Assembly (NCBI RefSeq): GCF_023169885.1
Contig: NZ_AP025516.1
Coordinates: 2,707,501 to 2,771,500, forward strand
DNA: 64,000 bases
Source: Desulfofustis limnaeus
GTDB lineage: Bacteria; Desulfobacterota; Desulfobulbia; Desulfobulbales; Desulfocapsaceae
Direction: 5' to 3'
In this document: positions 27,012 through 36,330 of the stretch, piece by piece
How the letters are laid out: the number at the start of each line of letters is the position of its first letter
How positions within the stretch are numbered: the first letter of the stretch is position 1
Translations under genes and position numbers: made by a program
Notes under the pieces: generated by a model
Seen by the model: only the letters and a program-made list of their open reading frames with translations
What the model was told of the DNA's origin: nothing
Databases searched by the model: none

Positions 27012-28196
27012 ATGGAACCGGACAACCAGATGATCTATCGACGTTTCGGCCGAACCGGCCTGAACATGCCGGTGCTCAGCTTCGGCTGCATGCGCAGCAT
27101 GTTCGCCTGGCCCGACACCCCGGAAAAGCCGGTCCCCGCAGAGGCCCAACGGCAACTGGCCGTCCTGGTGGAGGCTGCCCTGAGCCACGGCATCACCCAT
27201 ATCGAAACGGCACACGGTTACGGCTCCTCGGAGCGACAGCTGGGAGCCATCCTGCCTCGCATACCCCGCAACGATTACCTGCTGCAGACCAAAGTGGTCC
27301 CCTGCGCCGACCCGGAAGAATTCACGGCCAAGGTCCGTCTGTCGCTGCAGCGCCTGCAGGTGCAGCGACTCGATTTGCTGGCGCTGCACGGCATCAACGA
27401 TTTCCGCTCGCTCTGGTACGCCTGTCGAAAAGACGGTTGCCTGGCGGCGGCCCGCCGCCTGCAGGAACGCGGCTTGATCGATTTCATCGGCTTTTCCGGA
27501 CACGGCCCCCTCGACGTGATCCTCCAGGCACTTGCTCACGACGAAGACGGTGGTTTCGATTATCTCAACGTCCACTGGTACTACATCCTCGACGTGAACC
27601 GACCGGCCATCGAGTTAGCCGTCTCAAAAGATCTGGGAGTCTTTATCATCAGTCCTACCGACAAGGGTGGCCGTCTCTTTGCGCCCAGCTCGACCTTGGT
27701 TCGGTGCTGCGCCCCGCTGTCGCCAATGCTGTTCAACGACCTTTACTGCCTGAACCATCCGGGGGTCTGCACTATCAGTATCGGCGCTTCACAGCCTGCC
27801 CACTTTACTGAGCACCTGCAGGTTCTGCCCCTGTTGCAAACGGAACAATCCCTTTTGCTTGCAGAGATAGATGGCCGTCTGCGGCGCGAAATGAAGAATC
27901 GGACCGATCACGAGCGGCCCGACGCGTTGTGGCCCGATCTGCCCTCCTGGGACCAGAGCCCCGGCGCCATCAACCTGCCGATGACCGTCTGGCTCTACCA
28001 ACTGCTGCGCGGTTGGGCAATGCGCGACTTTGCCCGCAGCCGCTACCGTGACCTCGGTCAGGGGTCGTCCTGGGTGCCGGGCAATACCGCCGACAGGGTG
28101 AAAACCTACGATTTCAAGCACGTTAAAACCGCAACCGGGTTGCATCCAAAAGAGCTGAAGGCCCTGCTCATCGCAGCCCACCGAGCATTGCGATAA
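27012..28196 (+). CDS. Aldo/keto reductase family oxidoreductase
   Basis: A 394-residue protein. The AKR barrel starts at MIYRRFGRTGLNMPVLSFG; ETAHGYGSSERQLG contains the catalytic Tyr, and KVVPCADPEEF and LDLLALHGIND are typical. The C-terminal 100 residues, with DRPDALWPDL-like text, form an unfamiliar extension with few Cys, unlike the ferredoxin-type tail of many anaerobic AKRs. Its substrate is unknown. An in-frame ATG six codons downstream is a possible start; neither has a clear ribosome-binding site. Confidence 0.87.
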   Translation: MEPDNQMIYRRFGRTGLNMPVLSFGCMRSMFAWPDTPEKPVPAEAQRQLAVLVEAALSHGITHIETAHGYGSSERQLGAILPRIPRNDYLLQTKVVPCADPEEFTAKVRLSLQRLQVQRLDLLALHGINDFRSLWYACRKDGCLAAARRLQERGLIDFIGFSGHGPLDVILQALAHDEDGGFDYLNVHWYYILDVNRPAIELAVSKDLGVFIISPTDKGGRLFAPSSTLVRCCAPLSPMLFNDLYCLNHPGVCTISIGASQPAHFTEHLQVLPLLQTEQSLLLAEIDGRLRREMKNRTDHERPDALWPDLPSWDQSPGAINLPMTVWLYQLLRGWAMRDFARSRYRDLGQGSSWVPGNTADRVKTYDFKHVKTATGLHPKELKALLIAAHRALR

Positions 28197-28353
28197 CCGC
28201 TGGTCCGTGTCGACTGATCGATCGGAACCACTGTGATCTTGTTGCCTCTCGGAGTAAAGCACGGTAATAATGAAATACGATCCTTATTATTTATCGGCTG
28301 CCCAAAACGAGAACCCGGCGGCCAGCACCATCATCAGAGGAGGAAGTCCGATC

Positions 28354-28851
28354 ATGCATGAGAAAAGCATCGAATTACTTAACCGCGCGGTGGCTGAAGA
28401 GATTACGGCCCTGCACCAGTACATGTATTTTCACTTTCACTGTGACGACCAGGGGTACGACCTGCTGGCCACCCTCTTCAAACAAACCGCCATCGAGGAG
28501 ATGATTCATGTGGAGCGTCTCGCTGAACGTGTTCTCTTTCTTGGTGGCGATGTGGAGATGAAGGCCTCGAGCGACATCAAGCGGGTTCAGGAGGTCGACA
28601 AGATGCTGGAAATGGCCCGTCAGATGGAGTTGGACAGCGCCCGGGATTACAACCTGTGGGCCAACGAGTGCAGCGCCAACGCCGATTCGGTATCAAAGAA
28701 ATTGTTCGAGGACTTGGTCGTCGACGAAGAACGCCATTATGACCAATTCGACAATGAAATGGACAACCTGAAGAAATTCGGGGAACGCTACCTGGCGCTG
28801 CAGTCAATCGAGCGCAGCAAAAACCGCGGGGTCGGCCAGGCGGGGGCCTGA
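28354..28851 (+). CDS. bfr: Bacterioferritin
   Basis: A 165-residue four-helix ferritin-like protein. AVAEEITALHQYMYFHFH contains the first ferroxidase Glu, IEEMIHVERLAERVLFLGG near 48-66 supplies the second Glu, the His and the helix B region (its Met aligns near the haem ligand Met52), and VVDEERHYDQF near 125 closes the di-iron site. It stores iron and protects against peroxide. GAGGAGG lies ten bases before the chosen ATG; an upstream in-frame ATG adds 28 unlikely residues. A stem-loop follows the gene. Confidence 0.94.
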   Translation: MHEKSIELLNRAVAEEITALHQYMYFHFHCDDQGYDLLATLFKQTAIEEMIHVERLAERVLFLGGDVEMKASSDIKRVQEVDKMLEMARQMELDSARDYNLWANECSANADSVSKKLFEDLVVDEERHYDQFDNEMDNLKKFGERYLALQSIERSKNRGVGQAGA

Positions 28852-28868
28852 TCGGGCAACCAGACGAA

Positions 28869-28902
28869 GGGGAGCAACCGTTCACCCATCCGGCTGCTCC
28901 CC
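28869..28902. terminator. Stem-loop between convergent genes
   Basis: GGGGAGCA pairs with TGCTCCCC around an 18-base loop that itself can add some pairs. No clear T-run follows on either strand, so it is a probable but unproven bidirectional terminator for bfr and the HPP gene. Confidence 0.5.
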
Positions 28903-28932
28903 GGCCCCTCCCCACCATCCGAGGGAGCCGGT

Positions 28933-29469
28933 CTACCACCAGAATTCCGGATAACGCCTCGTCTTCGGGACATTATTGATCAGCAGAGCAACCGCCAGCA
29001 TGATCAACGAGCCAGCCGCCACCGGCACCAGCACGTAAAGATAGCCGAGACTGTGAATGGTGTCCCCACCGAGAACGGCGATCAAGGCGGTGGCGCCGCC
29101 AGGCGGATGCAGGGTCTTGGTCCAGTGCATCAGCGCGATGGCGACAGACACCGCCAGGGCCGCGGCCAGAAACGGATACTGACCGAACAGCAAGAAGGCG
29201 CTGACGCCGATAATTGCCGACAGGACATGGCCGCCCACCAGGTTGCGCGGCTGTGCCAGCGGGCTGCGCACGGCTCCGTAGATGAGCACTGCCGAAGCGC
29301 CGAAGGAGCCGATTAACAGCAGCAGATCGCTTTGATCGAGCAGCTGGTAGTGAATCATTGCCACGGCAGCGATGCCGATAAAACTGCCCAGCCAGGACCA
29401 CCCGATCTCCGCCAGACTGACACGCGGCGGACTCTGCCCATTGCCCCGCATTTTGCCGAAGTACTTCAT
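28933..29469 (-). CDS. HPP family membrane protein
   Basis: A 178-residue protein with four to five membrane segments and the family-defining HPPGGATAL motif near residues 121-129. Other conserved parts are LIGSFGASAVLIYG and LAQPRNLVGGH. Some plant HPP proteins are chloroplast nitrite transporters; the bacterial function is less clear. It starts at an ATG overlapping the stop of the CBS gene (ATGA), so the two are co-translated. Proximity to the nitrogen-oxide genes makes a link to nitrite or NO handling worth testing. Confidence 0.88.
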   Translation of the reverse strand: MKYFGKMRGNGQSPPRVSLAEIGWSWLGSFIGIAAVAMIHYQLLDQSDLLLLIGSFGASAVLIYGAVRSPLAQPRNLVGGHVLSAIIGVSAFLLFGQYPFLAAALAVSVAIALMHWTKTLHPPGGATALIAVLGGDTIHSLGYLYVLVPVAAGSLIMLAVALLINNVPKTRRYPEFWW

Positions 29470-30086
29470 AATCTTGCACCAGGAACGGCAAAGCAGTGAC
29501 AAGCGACCAGGTCGGTTCGGGTGACGATCCCGATCGGCCGATTGTGCGCATCTACGATCGGCAAGCGGTTGATCTGGTGCTTGGCAAACAGGTCCGCGAT
29601 ACCGGCCACGCTGATGTCTGGACCGGCACAGATCGGCGGTCTGCTCATGATCTCTCCGATCCGGTGATTGCGCAACGCACAGACCATGCAGCCCTGGTCA
29701 TTGAGGCAACCGGAGATAATTCCCATGAAGGTCGGTTTCGTCCCCACCCCCATGCGCACCAGAAAGTCCTTTTCCGATACCACCCCGATCAACACCCCGC
29801 TGTCGTCGACGACCGGTGCACCCGTAAGTGCTTTCTCAGCAAGAAGGGCCGCCGCCTGCTGCAGATCCATGCCGGCTTCGAGGCAGATGACCTGACGGCT
29901 CATGATATCACCGGCAGTCCGCCTTTTCGTCAAGCGCTGCACGGCGTGCCGATAGGCATAGAGAAATAGCTCCCGAAAATCGCCGGGACTGATGTCGATG
30001 TAGCCCTCGACATCCCGCATCGCTTCAACGATATCGGCCTCGCTGATATCGATCGGGTATTCTTGTGTTTTCCACTGCAAACTCAT
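29466..30086 (-). CDS. CBS-domain pair protein
   Basis: A 206-residue protein. Residues about 1-55 form an acidic N-terminal part; two CBS domains follow, at about 58-120 (AGDIMSRQVICLEAGM) and 140-200 (IGEIMSRPPICAGPDI, INRLPIVDAHNRPIGIVTRTDL). CBS pairs bind adenosyl ligands and regulate partner proteins. A Cys-rich insert (GCLNDQGCMVCALRN) between the domains is unusual and could bind metal or respond to redox. HPP and CBS modules are fused in some bacteria, so this protein probably regulates the HPP protein encoded next. GGAGGAGG precedes the ATG. Confidence 0.9.
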   Translation of the reverse strand: MSLQWKTQEYPIDISEADIVEAMRDVEGYIDISPGDFRELFLYAYRHAVQRLTKRRTAGDIMSRQVICLEAGMDLQQAAALLAEKALTGAPVVDDSGVLIGVVSEKDFLVRMGVGTKPTFMGIISGCLNDQGCMVCALRNHRIGEIMSRPPICAGPDISVAGIADLFAKHQINRLPIVDAHNRPIGIVTRTDLVACHCFAVPGARL

Positions 30087-30145
30087 TCTTTCCTCCTCCC
30101 TTTATCTGGCTATCGACACTCAAGCAGCCTCATCAATGCTTGTCC

Positions 30146-30159
30146 TTGACCTAAGTCAA
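30146..30159. promoter_or_regulatory. FNR/DNR/HcpR-type palindromic operator candidate
   Basis: TTGAC-CTAA-GTCAA is a perfect 5-4-5 inverted repeat typical of Crp/FNR-family sites. It lies in the divergent region between the CBS/HPP pair (60 bases from its ATG) and the flavodiiron-hcp-NO-reductase genes (about 205 bases). Members of this regulator family such as HcpR and DNR respond to nitrogen oxides. No regulator gene is in the window. Confidence 0.6.
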
Positions 30160-30364
30160 TTCAAACAGGTTGCCTATGTATTATTCTTCAACCGATACTG
30201 GTCGCCGCTGACCGGCATTGACCAGGGCGCAACGTGGTCTGCCTTGACTCCTACAGCCCCGCATGCTTCAATATGATGAGTTCATCGTCCTGCCGTAAGC
30301 CGGCCATGGGGGGAGCCGACTCACGGTGCTGTCGTTTTCTGCCCGCCCCAACCAAGGAACCATC

Positions 30365-31546
30365 ATGGACAAAAGAAAACTGCATCCTCGCGTGCACTGG
30401 CTCGGCGCCATCGACTGGGATCGGCGTCTTTTCGATTCCCTGATCCCCCTGCCCGACGGGACGTCATACAACGCATACCTGGTGCAAGGGAATCATAAAA
30501 CCGCCCTGCTGGATACCGTCGATCCAGCCATGGCCCACATCCTGCTCGCCCAGCTGGAAGATGTGGAAAAGATCGATTACCTGGTATCGCATCACGCCGA
30601 ACAGGATCATTCCGGCACCATCCCCCTGATTCTCGAGCGCTACCCCGACGCCAAGGTGGTGACCACTGCCAAGGCCAAGCCGATGCTGATCGACCTGTTG
30701 CAGATCGCCGAAGATCGGTTCGTCACCGTAGCCGACGGCGAATCGCTCGATCTGGGCGGCCTGAGCCTGACCTTCATCCACACCCCGTGGGTCCACTGGC
30801 CGGAGACCATGGTCACCTACCTGCCCGAGGCGAAGATGCTGTTCTCCTGCGACTTTTTCGGCTCGCATATCGCCGCCAACGACCTCTACGTCATCGATCA
30901 GGGCCGGGTCCACGAAGCGGCCAAACGTTATTTCGCCGAGATCATGATGCCGTTTCGCACCGTCATCGAGAAAAACATCACCAAACTGGCACCACTGGCC
31001 ATCGAGACCATCGCCCCGAGCCACGGTCAGGTGTACGACCGCCCGGCATGGATCATGGATGCCTATCGCGACTGGGTATCCCCGACGCCGCACAATCTGG
31101 TCAGCTTCCCCTTCGTCTCGATGCACGGTAGCACCCGGATTATGGTCGACCACCTGAGCGCATCCTTGGCACGCCATGGCGTGCGGGTGGAGTTGTTCAA
31201 TCTGGCAGTCACCGACATCGGCAAGCTGGCCATGAGCCTGGTCGATGCCGGCACGATCGTGGTCGGCACCCCGACGGTGCTCCTCGGCGCCCACCCGCTC
31301 GCCGCTTACGCTGCCTTCCTGGCCAACGCCCTGAAGCCCAAGGCACGCTTCCTCTCGATCGTCGGCTCCTACGGCTGGGGCGGCAAGGCGGTGGAGCAAC
31401 TGGCCGGCATGATCCCCAACCTCAAGGTGGAGGTGCTCGAGCCACTGCTGGTCAAAGGCGTTCCCCGGCAAGAAGAGCTGGCGCAACTCGACCGACTGGC
31501 CGCAACCATCGCCGAAAAGCATAGCCATGAATCGTTTCGGGCCTAG
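30365..31546 (+). CDS. Flavodiiron protein (A-type, FprA-like)
   Basis: A 393-residue protein. The N-terminal metallo-beta-lactamase domain (about 1-245) carries the di-iron motif H77-x-E79-x-D81-H82, and further ligands in HTPWVHWPETM (about His146), FSCDFFGSH (Asp) and PSHGQV. The C-terminal flavodoxin domain (about 255-390) has GSTRIMVDHL and VVGTPTVLLG for FMN. These enzymes reduce NO to N2O and/or O2 to water in anaerobes. The ATG was chosen for its AAGGAA site. It is followed by hcp and a nitric oxide reductase, which favours a role against NO. Confidence 0.95.
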   Translation: MDKRKLHPRVHWLGAIDWDRRLFDSLIPLPDGTSYNAYLVQGNHKTALLDTVDPAMAHILLAQLEDVEKIDYLVSHHAEQDHSGTIPLILERYPDAKVVTTAKAKPMLIDLLQIAEDRFVTVADGESLDLGGLSLTFIHTPWVHWPETMVTYLPEAKMLFSCDFFGSHIAANDLYVIDQGRVHEAAKRYFAEIMMPFRTVIEKNITKLAPLAIETIAPSHGQVYDRPAWIMDAYRDWVSPTPHNLVSFPFVSMHGSTRIMVDHLSASLARHGVRVELFNLAVTDIGKLAMSLVDAGTIVVGTPTVLLGAHPLAAYAAFLANALKPKARFLSIVGSYGWGGKAVEQLAGMIPNLKVEVLEPLLVKGVPRQEELAQLDRLAATIAEKHSHESFRA

Positions 31547-31620
31547 CCCAACGCTGAAACACGAAAGAAGGGACGATACCTGATCGTTTCCCCTTCTCAA
31601 CAACCACAAGGAGGTATTCC

Positions 31621-33282
31621 ATGTTCTGTTTTCAATGTCAGGAGACGGCCAAGAACACCGGCTGCACCATCAAAGGCGTCTGCGGCAAGCCGGAAGAGAC
31701 CGCCAATCTCCAGGACCTGCTGCTCTTCGTCCTGCGCGGCATGGCGGTCTACGGAGAAAAGCTCAAGGAACTGGGCAAACCGGACCGCAGCAATGACGAT
31801 TTCGTCCTGCAGAGCCTGTTCACCACCATCACCAACGCGGCCTGGGACGACCAGCGATTCGTCGTCCGTATCGAGGAGGCCCTGCGCCGCCGCGATCAGT
31901 TGCGCCAGGCCTTTTTGAATGCCTACAAGGAAAAGAACGGCAGTGACTTCACCGGCACCCTGCCCGATGCGGCCACCTGGACCGGTGACCGTGCTACGTT
32001 TGCCGAAAAGGCCACGTCAGTAGGCGTGCAATCGACTGCCCATGAAGATGTCCGCTCCTTACGCGAGATGCTGGTCATCGGCCTCAAGGGCATCGCCGCC
32101 TATGCCGAGCACGCCGCTGTCCTCGGCTATCGCAAGCCCGAGATCGACGACTTCATGTTAGAGGCACTGGCCTCCACCACCAAGGATCTTTCGGTGGACG
32201 AGATGATCGCCCTGGTGATGAAGGCCGGCCAGACGGCGGTCACCACCATGGCTCTGCTCGACGAGGCCAACACCGCCACGTACGGTCATCCCGAGATCAG
32301 CGAGGTCAACATCGGCGTCGGCACCAACCCCGGCATCCTGATTAGCGGCCACGACCTGAAAGACATGGAAGAGTTGCTCAAACAGACCGAAGGTACCGAC
32401 GTCGACGTCTACACCCATGGGGAGATGCTGCCGGCCAACTACTATCCGGCATTCAAGAAATACCCGCATTTCGTCGGCAACTACGGCGGTTCCTGGTGGC
32501 ACCAGACGAGCGAGTTCGAGTCGTTCAACGGGCCGGTCCTACTCACCACCAATTGCCTGGTGCCGCTGCGCAAGGAGAACACCTACCTGGATCGTCTCTA
32601 TACGACCGGCATCGTCAGCTATCCCGGCGCCGCACACGTTGCCGACCGGCCGACCGGTGGAGCCAAGGATTTTTCACCGCTGATCGCCCAGGCCAAGCGT
32701 TGCGCACCACCCACGGAACTGGATAAAGGCACCATCGTCGGCGGCTTCGCCCACAACCAAGTGCTCGCCCTGGCCGACAAGGTGGTCGAGGCGGTCAAAT
32801 CGGGCGCCATCAAGCGCTTCGTGGTCATGGCCGGCTGTGACGGCCGCCAGAAGTCGCGCGGTTATTACACCGAGGTGGCCGAGAACCTGCCCAAGGACAC
32901 CGTGATCCTCACTGCCGGCTGCGCCAAGTACCGCTACAACAAGCTCAACCTCGGCGATATCGGCGGCATCCCCCGGGTGCTTGATGCCGGGCAGTGCAAC
33001 GATTCCTACTCGCTGGCGGTAATCGCGCTGAAACTCAAGGAGGTATTCGGCCTGGACGACATCAACAAGCTGCCGGTCTCCTACGATATCGCCTGGTATG
33101 AGCAGAAGGCGGTGGCAGTGCTGCTGGCCCTGTTGTTCCTCGGCGTCAAGGGTATCCGGCTCGGACCGACCCTGCCGGGCTTCCTGTCGCCGAATGTGGC
33201 CAAGGTATTGGTGGAAAAATTCGACATCAAACCAATCGGTACCGTGCAGGATGACATCGCCGCCATGATGGCCGGCGCCTAA
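31621..33282 (+). CDS. hcp: Hybrid cluster protein (hydroxylamine reductase/NO reductase-like)
   Basis: A 553-residue protein. The N-terminal C3-x2-C6-x8-C15-x5-C21 motif is the class I (strict anaerobe) cubane-cluster arrangement. Hybrid-cluster ligands are recognisable in [66 protein letters not shown] and [10 protein letters not shown]. Hcp reduces NO or hydroxylamine and acts in nitrosative stress. A very strong AAGGAGG site precedes the ATG. It lies between the flavodiiron and NO reductase genes. Confidence 0.97.
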   Translation: MFCFQCQETAKNTGCTIKGVCGKPEETANLQDLLLFVLRGMAVYGEKLKELGKPDRSNDDFVLQSLFTTITNAAWDDQRFVVRIEEALRRRDQLRQAFLNAYKEKNGSDFTGTLPDAATWTGDRATFAEKATSVGVQSTAHEDVRSLREMLVIGLKGIAAYAEHAAVLGYRKPEIDDFMLEALASTTKDLSVDEMIALVMKAGQTAVTTMALLDEANTATYGHPEISEVNIGVGTNPGILISGHDLKDMEELLKQTEGTDVDVYTHGEMLPANYYPAFKKYPHFVGNYGGSWWHQTSEFESFNGPVLLTTNCLVPLRKENTYLDRLYTTGIVSYPGAAHVADRPTGGAKDFSPLIAQAKRCAPPTELDKGTIVGGFAHNQVLALADKVVEAVKSGAIKRFVVMAGCDGRQKSRGYYTEVAENLPKDTVILTAGCAKYRYNKLNLGDIGGIPRVLDAGQCNDSYSLAVIALKLKEVFGLDDINKLPVSYDIAWYEQKAVAVLLALLFLGVKGIRLGPTLPGFLSPNVAKVLVEKFDIKPIGTVQDDIAAMMAGA

Positions 33283-33299
33283 TCACCGATCAATGTGCT

Positions 33300-33327
33300 C
33301 GAACAGGGTGGATTGCCGCCCTGTTCG
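33300..33327 (+). terminator. Stem-loop between hcp and the NO reductase gene
   Basis: CGAACAGGG and CCCTGTTCG form a 9-bp perfect stem with a 10-base loop. No T-run follows, so it could be an attenuator, an RNA-stability element or a weak terminator. Confidence 0.5.
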
Positions 33328-33413
33328 GGTCAGCACTATCACGAAAAGATGAAAGAACAATAGAGGCCCAGCATGCAGACATCATCCCCCCAGAACCGGA
33401 GGAGTATCTCACC

Positions 33414-35654
33414 ATGACTTCACCTCGACTGAAAGCATTTTTCCTGTTCTGCCTCGTCCTCACCTTTGGCGTCCTCATCTTTGGCGGCTACCTGATCAAT
33501 CGGGAAAAGCCGCCCATCCCTGATCAAGTCGTCACCCCAACCGGAGAGACGCTATTTACCGGCGGAGACATCATTGCCGGTCAGAACTACTATTTCAGTC
33601 GCGGCGGTCAGCATATCGGTACCATTTGGGGACACGGCTCCTATCTGGCACCCGACTGGTCGGCCGACTACCTGCACCGCATGGGGGTCTATCTAGCCGC
33701 CCGCCACCACGGGCTCGACGCCGAGGCGGCACACGTTTTCTCTCAGGCTGACTACGACCAGCTCGACGACCAGGAGAAGGCCCGCCTGCAGAGTCTGGTC
33801 AGCAGGGAAATCAAGACCAACCGGCTCGATCCCGCCTCCTCCGTCCTGCACTTCACCGAATACCAGACCGAAGCGTTTGCCCTGCTGACCCGCTATTACA
33901 CCGATCTCTTCACCGTCGGCAACGAGCGGATGGGACTGCAACCCGGTATTGTCAAGACGGCGGAACAGGGACGTCTGGTCACCGCTTTCTTCACTTGGTT
34001 GGCCTGGTCAGCCGGTACGCAGCGCCTTGATGCCGAACACACCTATACCACCAACTGGCCGTACGACCCGCTGGTCGGTAACGAACCGCTGCCCGGCTTT
34101 CTGATCTGGTCCATCGTCAGCGTCATCCTGCTTATTTTCGGGATCGCCGCAGCACTGTTCGTCTACCAGCGCTATGTCGGGCACGATGACTACGACACCG
34201 GTCTCAAGCTCGATTTTGCCGAGCCGGATCCGACTCCCAGCCAGAAGGCAACACTGATCTTTTTTGTCACCGCCATAGCCCTGTTCGTTATCCAGATTGG
34301 CATGGGTGCCATGACCGCTCATTATACGGTGGAAGGCGACGCCTTCTTCGGGATACCGATCAATACGATTCTGCCCTATGCGGCGGTCCGCACCTGGCAT
34401 ATCCAGCTGTCCATCTTCTTCATCGCCACCTGTTTTCTGGCCGCCGGCCTGTTCATCGGCCCCTTCGTCGGTCGCGAACCAAAAGGCCAGGCGACCTGGG
34501 TGGTGACGCTGTTTGCCGCGCTGGTGGTGGTGGTGCTCGGCACCCTGTCCGGCACCTGGTCCTCGATCGCCGGCTTTTTTGAGGGAGACGGCTTTTTTTT
34601 CGGCCACCAAGGTTACGAATACATCGAGTTGGGCCGGTTCTGGCAGTTGTTGTTGATCGTCGGCATGATCATCTGGCTGGTCCTCGTCTGGCGTTCGATC
34701 CGACCGGCGTTGAAGAACGAAGACGACAACGGCGGCCTAACCCACATGCTGCTTTACGCCTCCATCAGCATCCCGCTCTTTTACATGGCGGGGCTGCTCT
34801 ACGGCAAAAGCAGCCATCTTTCCGATGCCGAATACTGGCGCTGGTGGGTGGTGCACCTCTGGGTGGAAGGCTTTTTCGAGGTGTTTGCCACGGTGGTCAT
34901 GGCTTTCCTGCTTTCCCATATCGGCGCGGTAAGCCGGAAATTCGCGTTGACCGCCGTTTACTTCACTATTTTTCTCTATCTCGGCAGCGGCGTCATCGGC
35001 ACCTTCCACCACCTCTACTGGGCCGGCACGCCGACCGCCATCATTGCATTGGGCGCCGTCTTTTCGGCGTTGGAAGTGGTGCCGTTATCGTTGCTCGGCT
35101 TCGAGGCGGCTCATAACCTGCGGGTGATCGAGGCCGGAGGAAAGAATTTCGCCTACCGCTGGCCCATCTATTTTTTCGTCTCGGTGGCGTTTTGGAACCT
35201 GGTCGGTGCCGGGGTATTCGGCTTCCTGATCAACCCGCCGATCGTGCTCTACTATGCCCAGGGCATCAATACCACGCCGATCCACTCACACACCGCGCTG
35301 TTCGGGGTCTACGGCATGCTCGCCATTTCCCTGCTGCTGTTCTCGGTGCGCCATATCGTCACCCGGGCCTCGTGGTCTGATCAACTGCTGAAGGTGAGTT
35401 TCTGGGGGCTCAACGGCGGATTAGCGGCCATGGCCGTATTCAGCCTCATCCCCGTTGGTTTCTACCAGTTCTATTTCGCCGTCCGGGATGGACTCTGGTA
35501 CGCGCGCAGCCCGGAGATCACCTCCGGTGAAGTCATCAGGAATCTGAGTTGGCTGCGGATGGGCCCGGATATCCTGTTTTCCGTCGGCGCGATCGCCCTG
35601 CTCTTTTTCCTGCTGCGGGCGATCAAACTGAGCTTTTTCTCCAGGACATCCTGA
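33414..35654 (+). CDS. norB: Quinol-dependent nitric oxide reductase (qNOR)
   Basis: A 746-residue haem-copper-family protein. The first ~200 residues are the cytochrome-c-like periplasmic domain without CxxCH that marks quinol-dependent qNOR. The haem b/FeB core follows with about 12 membrane helices; RTWHIQLSIFFIA near 326, VVHLWVEGFFEVF, GTFHHLYWAG and NTTPIHSHTALFGVYGM contain the haem and non-haem iron histidines. It reduces 2 NO to N2O with electrons from quinol. CGGAGGAG precedes the ATG. Confidence 0.96.
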   Translation: MTSPRLKAFFLFCLVLTFGVLIFGGYLINREKPPIPDQVVTPTGETLFTGGDIIAGQNYYFSRGGQHIGTIWGHGSYLAPDWSADYLHRMGVYLAARHHGLDAEAAHVFSQADYDQLDDQEKARLQSLVSREIKTNRLDPASSVLHFTEYQTEAFALLTRYYTDLFTVGNERMGLQPGIVKTAEQGRLVTAFFTWLAWSAGTQRLDAEHTYTTNWPYDPLVGNEPLPGFLIWSIVSVILLIFGIAAALFVYQRYVGHDDYDTGLKLDFAEPDPTPSQKATLIFFVTAIALFVIQIGMGAMTAHYTVEGDAFFGIPINTILPYAAVRTWHIQLSIFFIATCFLAAGLFIGPFVGREPKGQATWVVTLFAALVVVVLGTLSGTWSSIAGFFEGDGFFFGHQGYEYIELGRFWQLLLIVGMIIWLVLVWRSIRPALKNEDDNGGLTHMLLYASISIPLFYMAGLLYGKSSHLSDAEYWRWWVVHLWVEGFFEVFATVVMAFLLSHIGAVSRKFALTAVYFTIFLYLGSGVIGTFHHLYWAGTPTAIIALGAVFSALEVVPLSLLGFEAAHNLRVIEAGGKNFAYRWPIYFFVSVAFWNLVGAGVFGFLINPPIVLYYAQGINTTPIHSHTALFGVYGMLAISLLLFSVRHIVTRASWSDQLLKVSFWGLNGGLAAMAVFSLIPVGFYQFYFAVRDGLWYARSPEITSGEVIRNLSWLRMGPDILFSVGAIALLFFLLRAIKLSFFSRTS

Positions 35655-35825
35655 ATGATCCAGGATCTGGAATATTAACCCAAAACGTGGTGGGCTTGCC
35701 GGCTATCACCAGCCTGCTTGTCTGCCGCCTAACCATCATCAGCACGGCAGGTACACAGACACAGCTGCAGAACAAGTATACGGAAACACACATTTCCTCA
35801 CGGTCACCTTCTGGCAGGAGGAGAG

Positions 35826-35987
35826 GTGTTCGGCCTCGCCCTGGTTACCACCGCCATCGGCCACGGCCGTCTGGCGGCGGATCAGATCGATCTGAGCCCG
35901 CGGCAACAATGGCGGAAAGTGGTCATTCTGTCATCGGGCCGTGGTTGTGTCTTCGCTGCAGCAGGCAGAATCATTGACCCGAAGTGA
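35826..35987 (+). CDS. Possible small protein of unknown function
   Basis: A 53-codon frame with a GTG start preceded by AGGAGGAG, beginning VFGLALVTTAIGHGRL. It resembles nothing I know and overlaps the next small frame out of phase. The ribosome-binding site is the main support; the 170 bases before it, after the NO reductase gene, hold nothing recognised. Confidence 0.3.
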   Translation: MFGLALVTTAIGHGRLAADQIDLSPRQQWRKVVILSSGRGCVFAAAGRIIDPK

Positions 35988-36294
35988 GCTTCACCGACAG
36001 GTAGCCGGCAACTGCTGGCGGTATATCGAGGAACTGGGTGACCAAGCCGCCGCCTGGGGCGAAAAGTCCCTTTCCCGCTTGCGTTCAGGCGACTGGGCGG
36101 GAGCACAAGACGCGCTCTACTATTACGCTGCCTATCTGGAGCGGCCTATCGCCTCCGGCACCATGCCCTGGCGTCCCGTGCTCGACGCGCTGCGTTACGG
36201 ATCGATGGGGGGATGGGCGAAGATACTGCACATCCATACAACGGGCCGCCTCCCCATGGAGATGGCCCATCTCAGCTGCACGGCTGACCACTAG
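35941..36294 (+). CDS. Unknown small protein preceding the nar cluster
   Basis: A frame of up to 117 codons ending 36 bases before the cytochrome c gene. The start is uncertain (GTG at 35941 or a later TTG). It is soluble, Trp- and Tyr-rich (NCWRYIEEL, ALYYYAAYLERP), and has helix-forming character. No family is recognised. Its position, same strand and tight spacing suggest it belongs to the nar transcript, perhaps as a small accessory protein. The upstream overlapping frame leaves open that both are parts of one frameshifted gene. Confidence 0.45.
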   Translation: MVVSSLQQAESLTRSELHRQVAGNCWRYIEELGDQAAAWGEKSLSRLRSGDWAGAQDALYYYAAYLERPIASGTMPWRPVLDALRYGSMGGWAKILHIHTTGRLPMEMAHLSCTADH

Positions 36295-36330
36295 AACCGC
36301 TTCACCTGACTCTCCGGGAGGAAGATGCCC

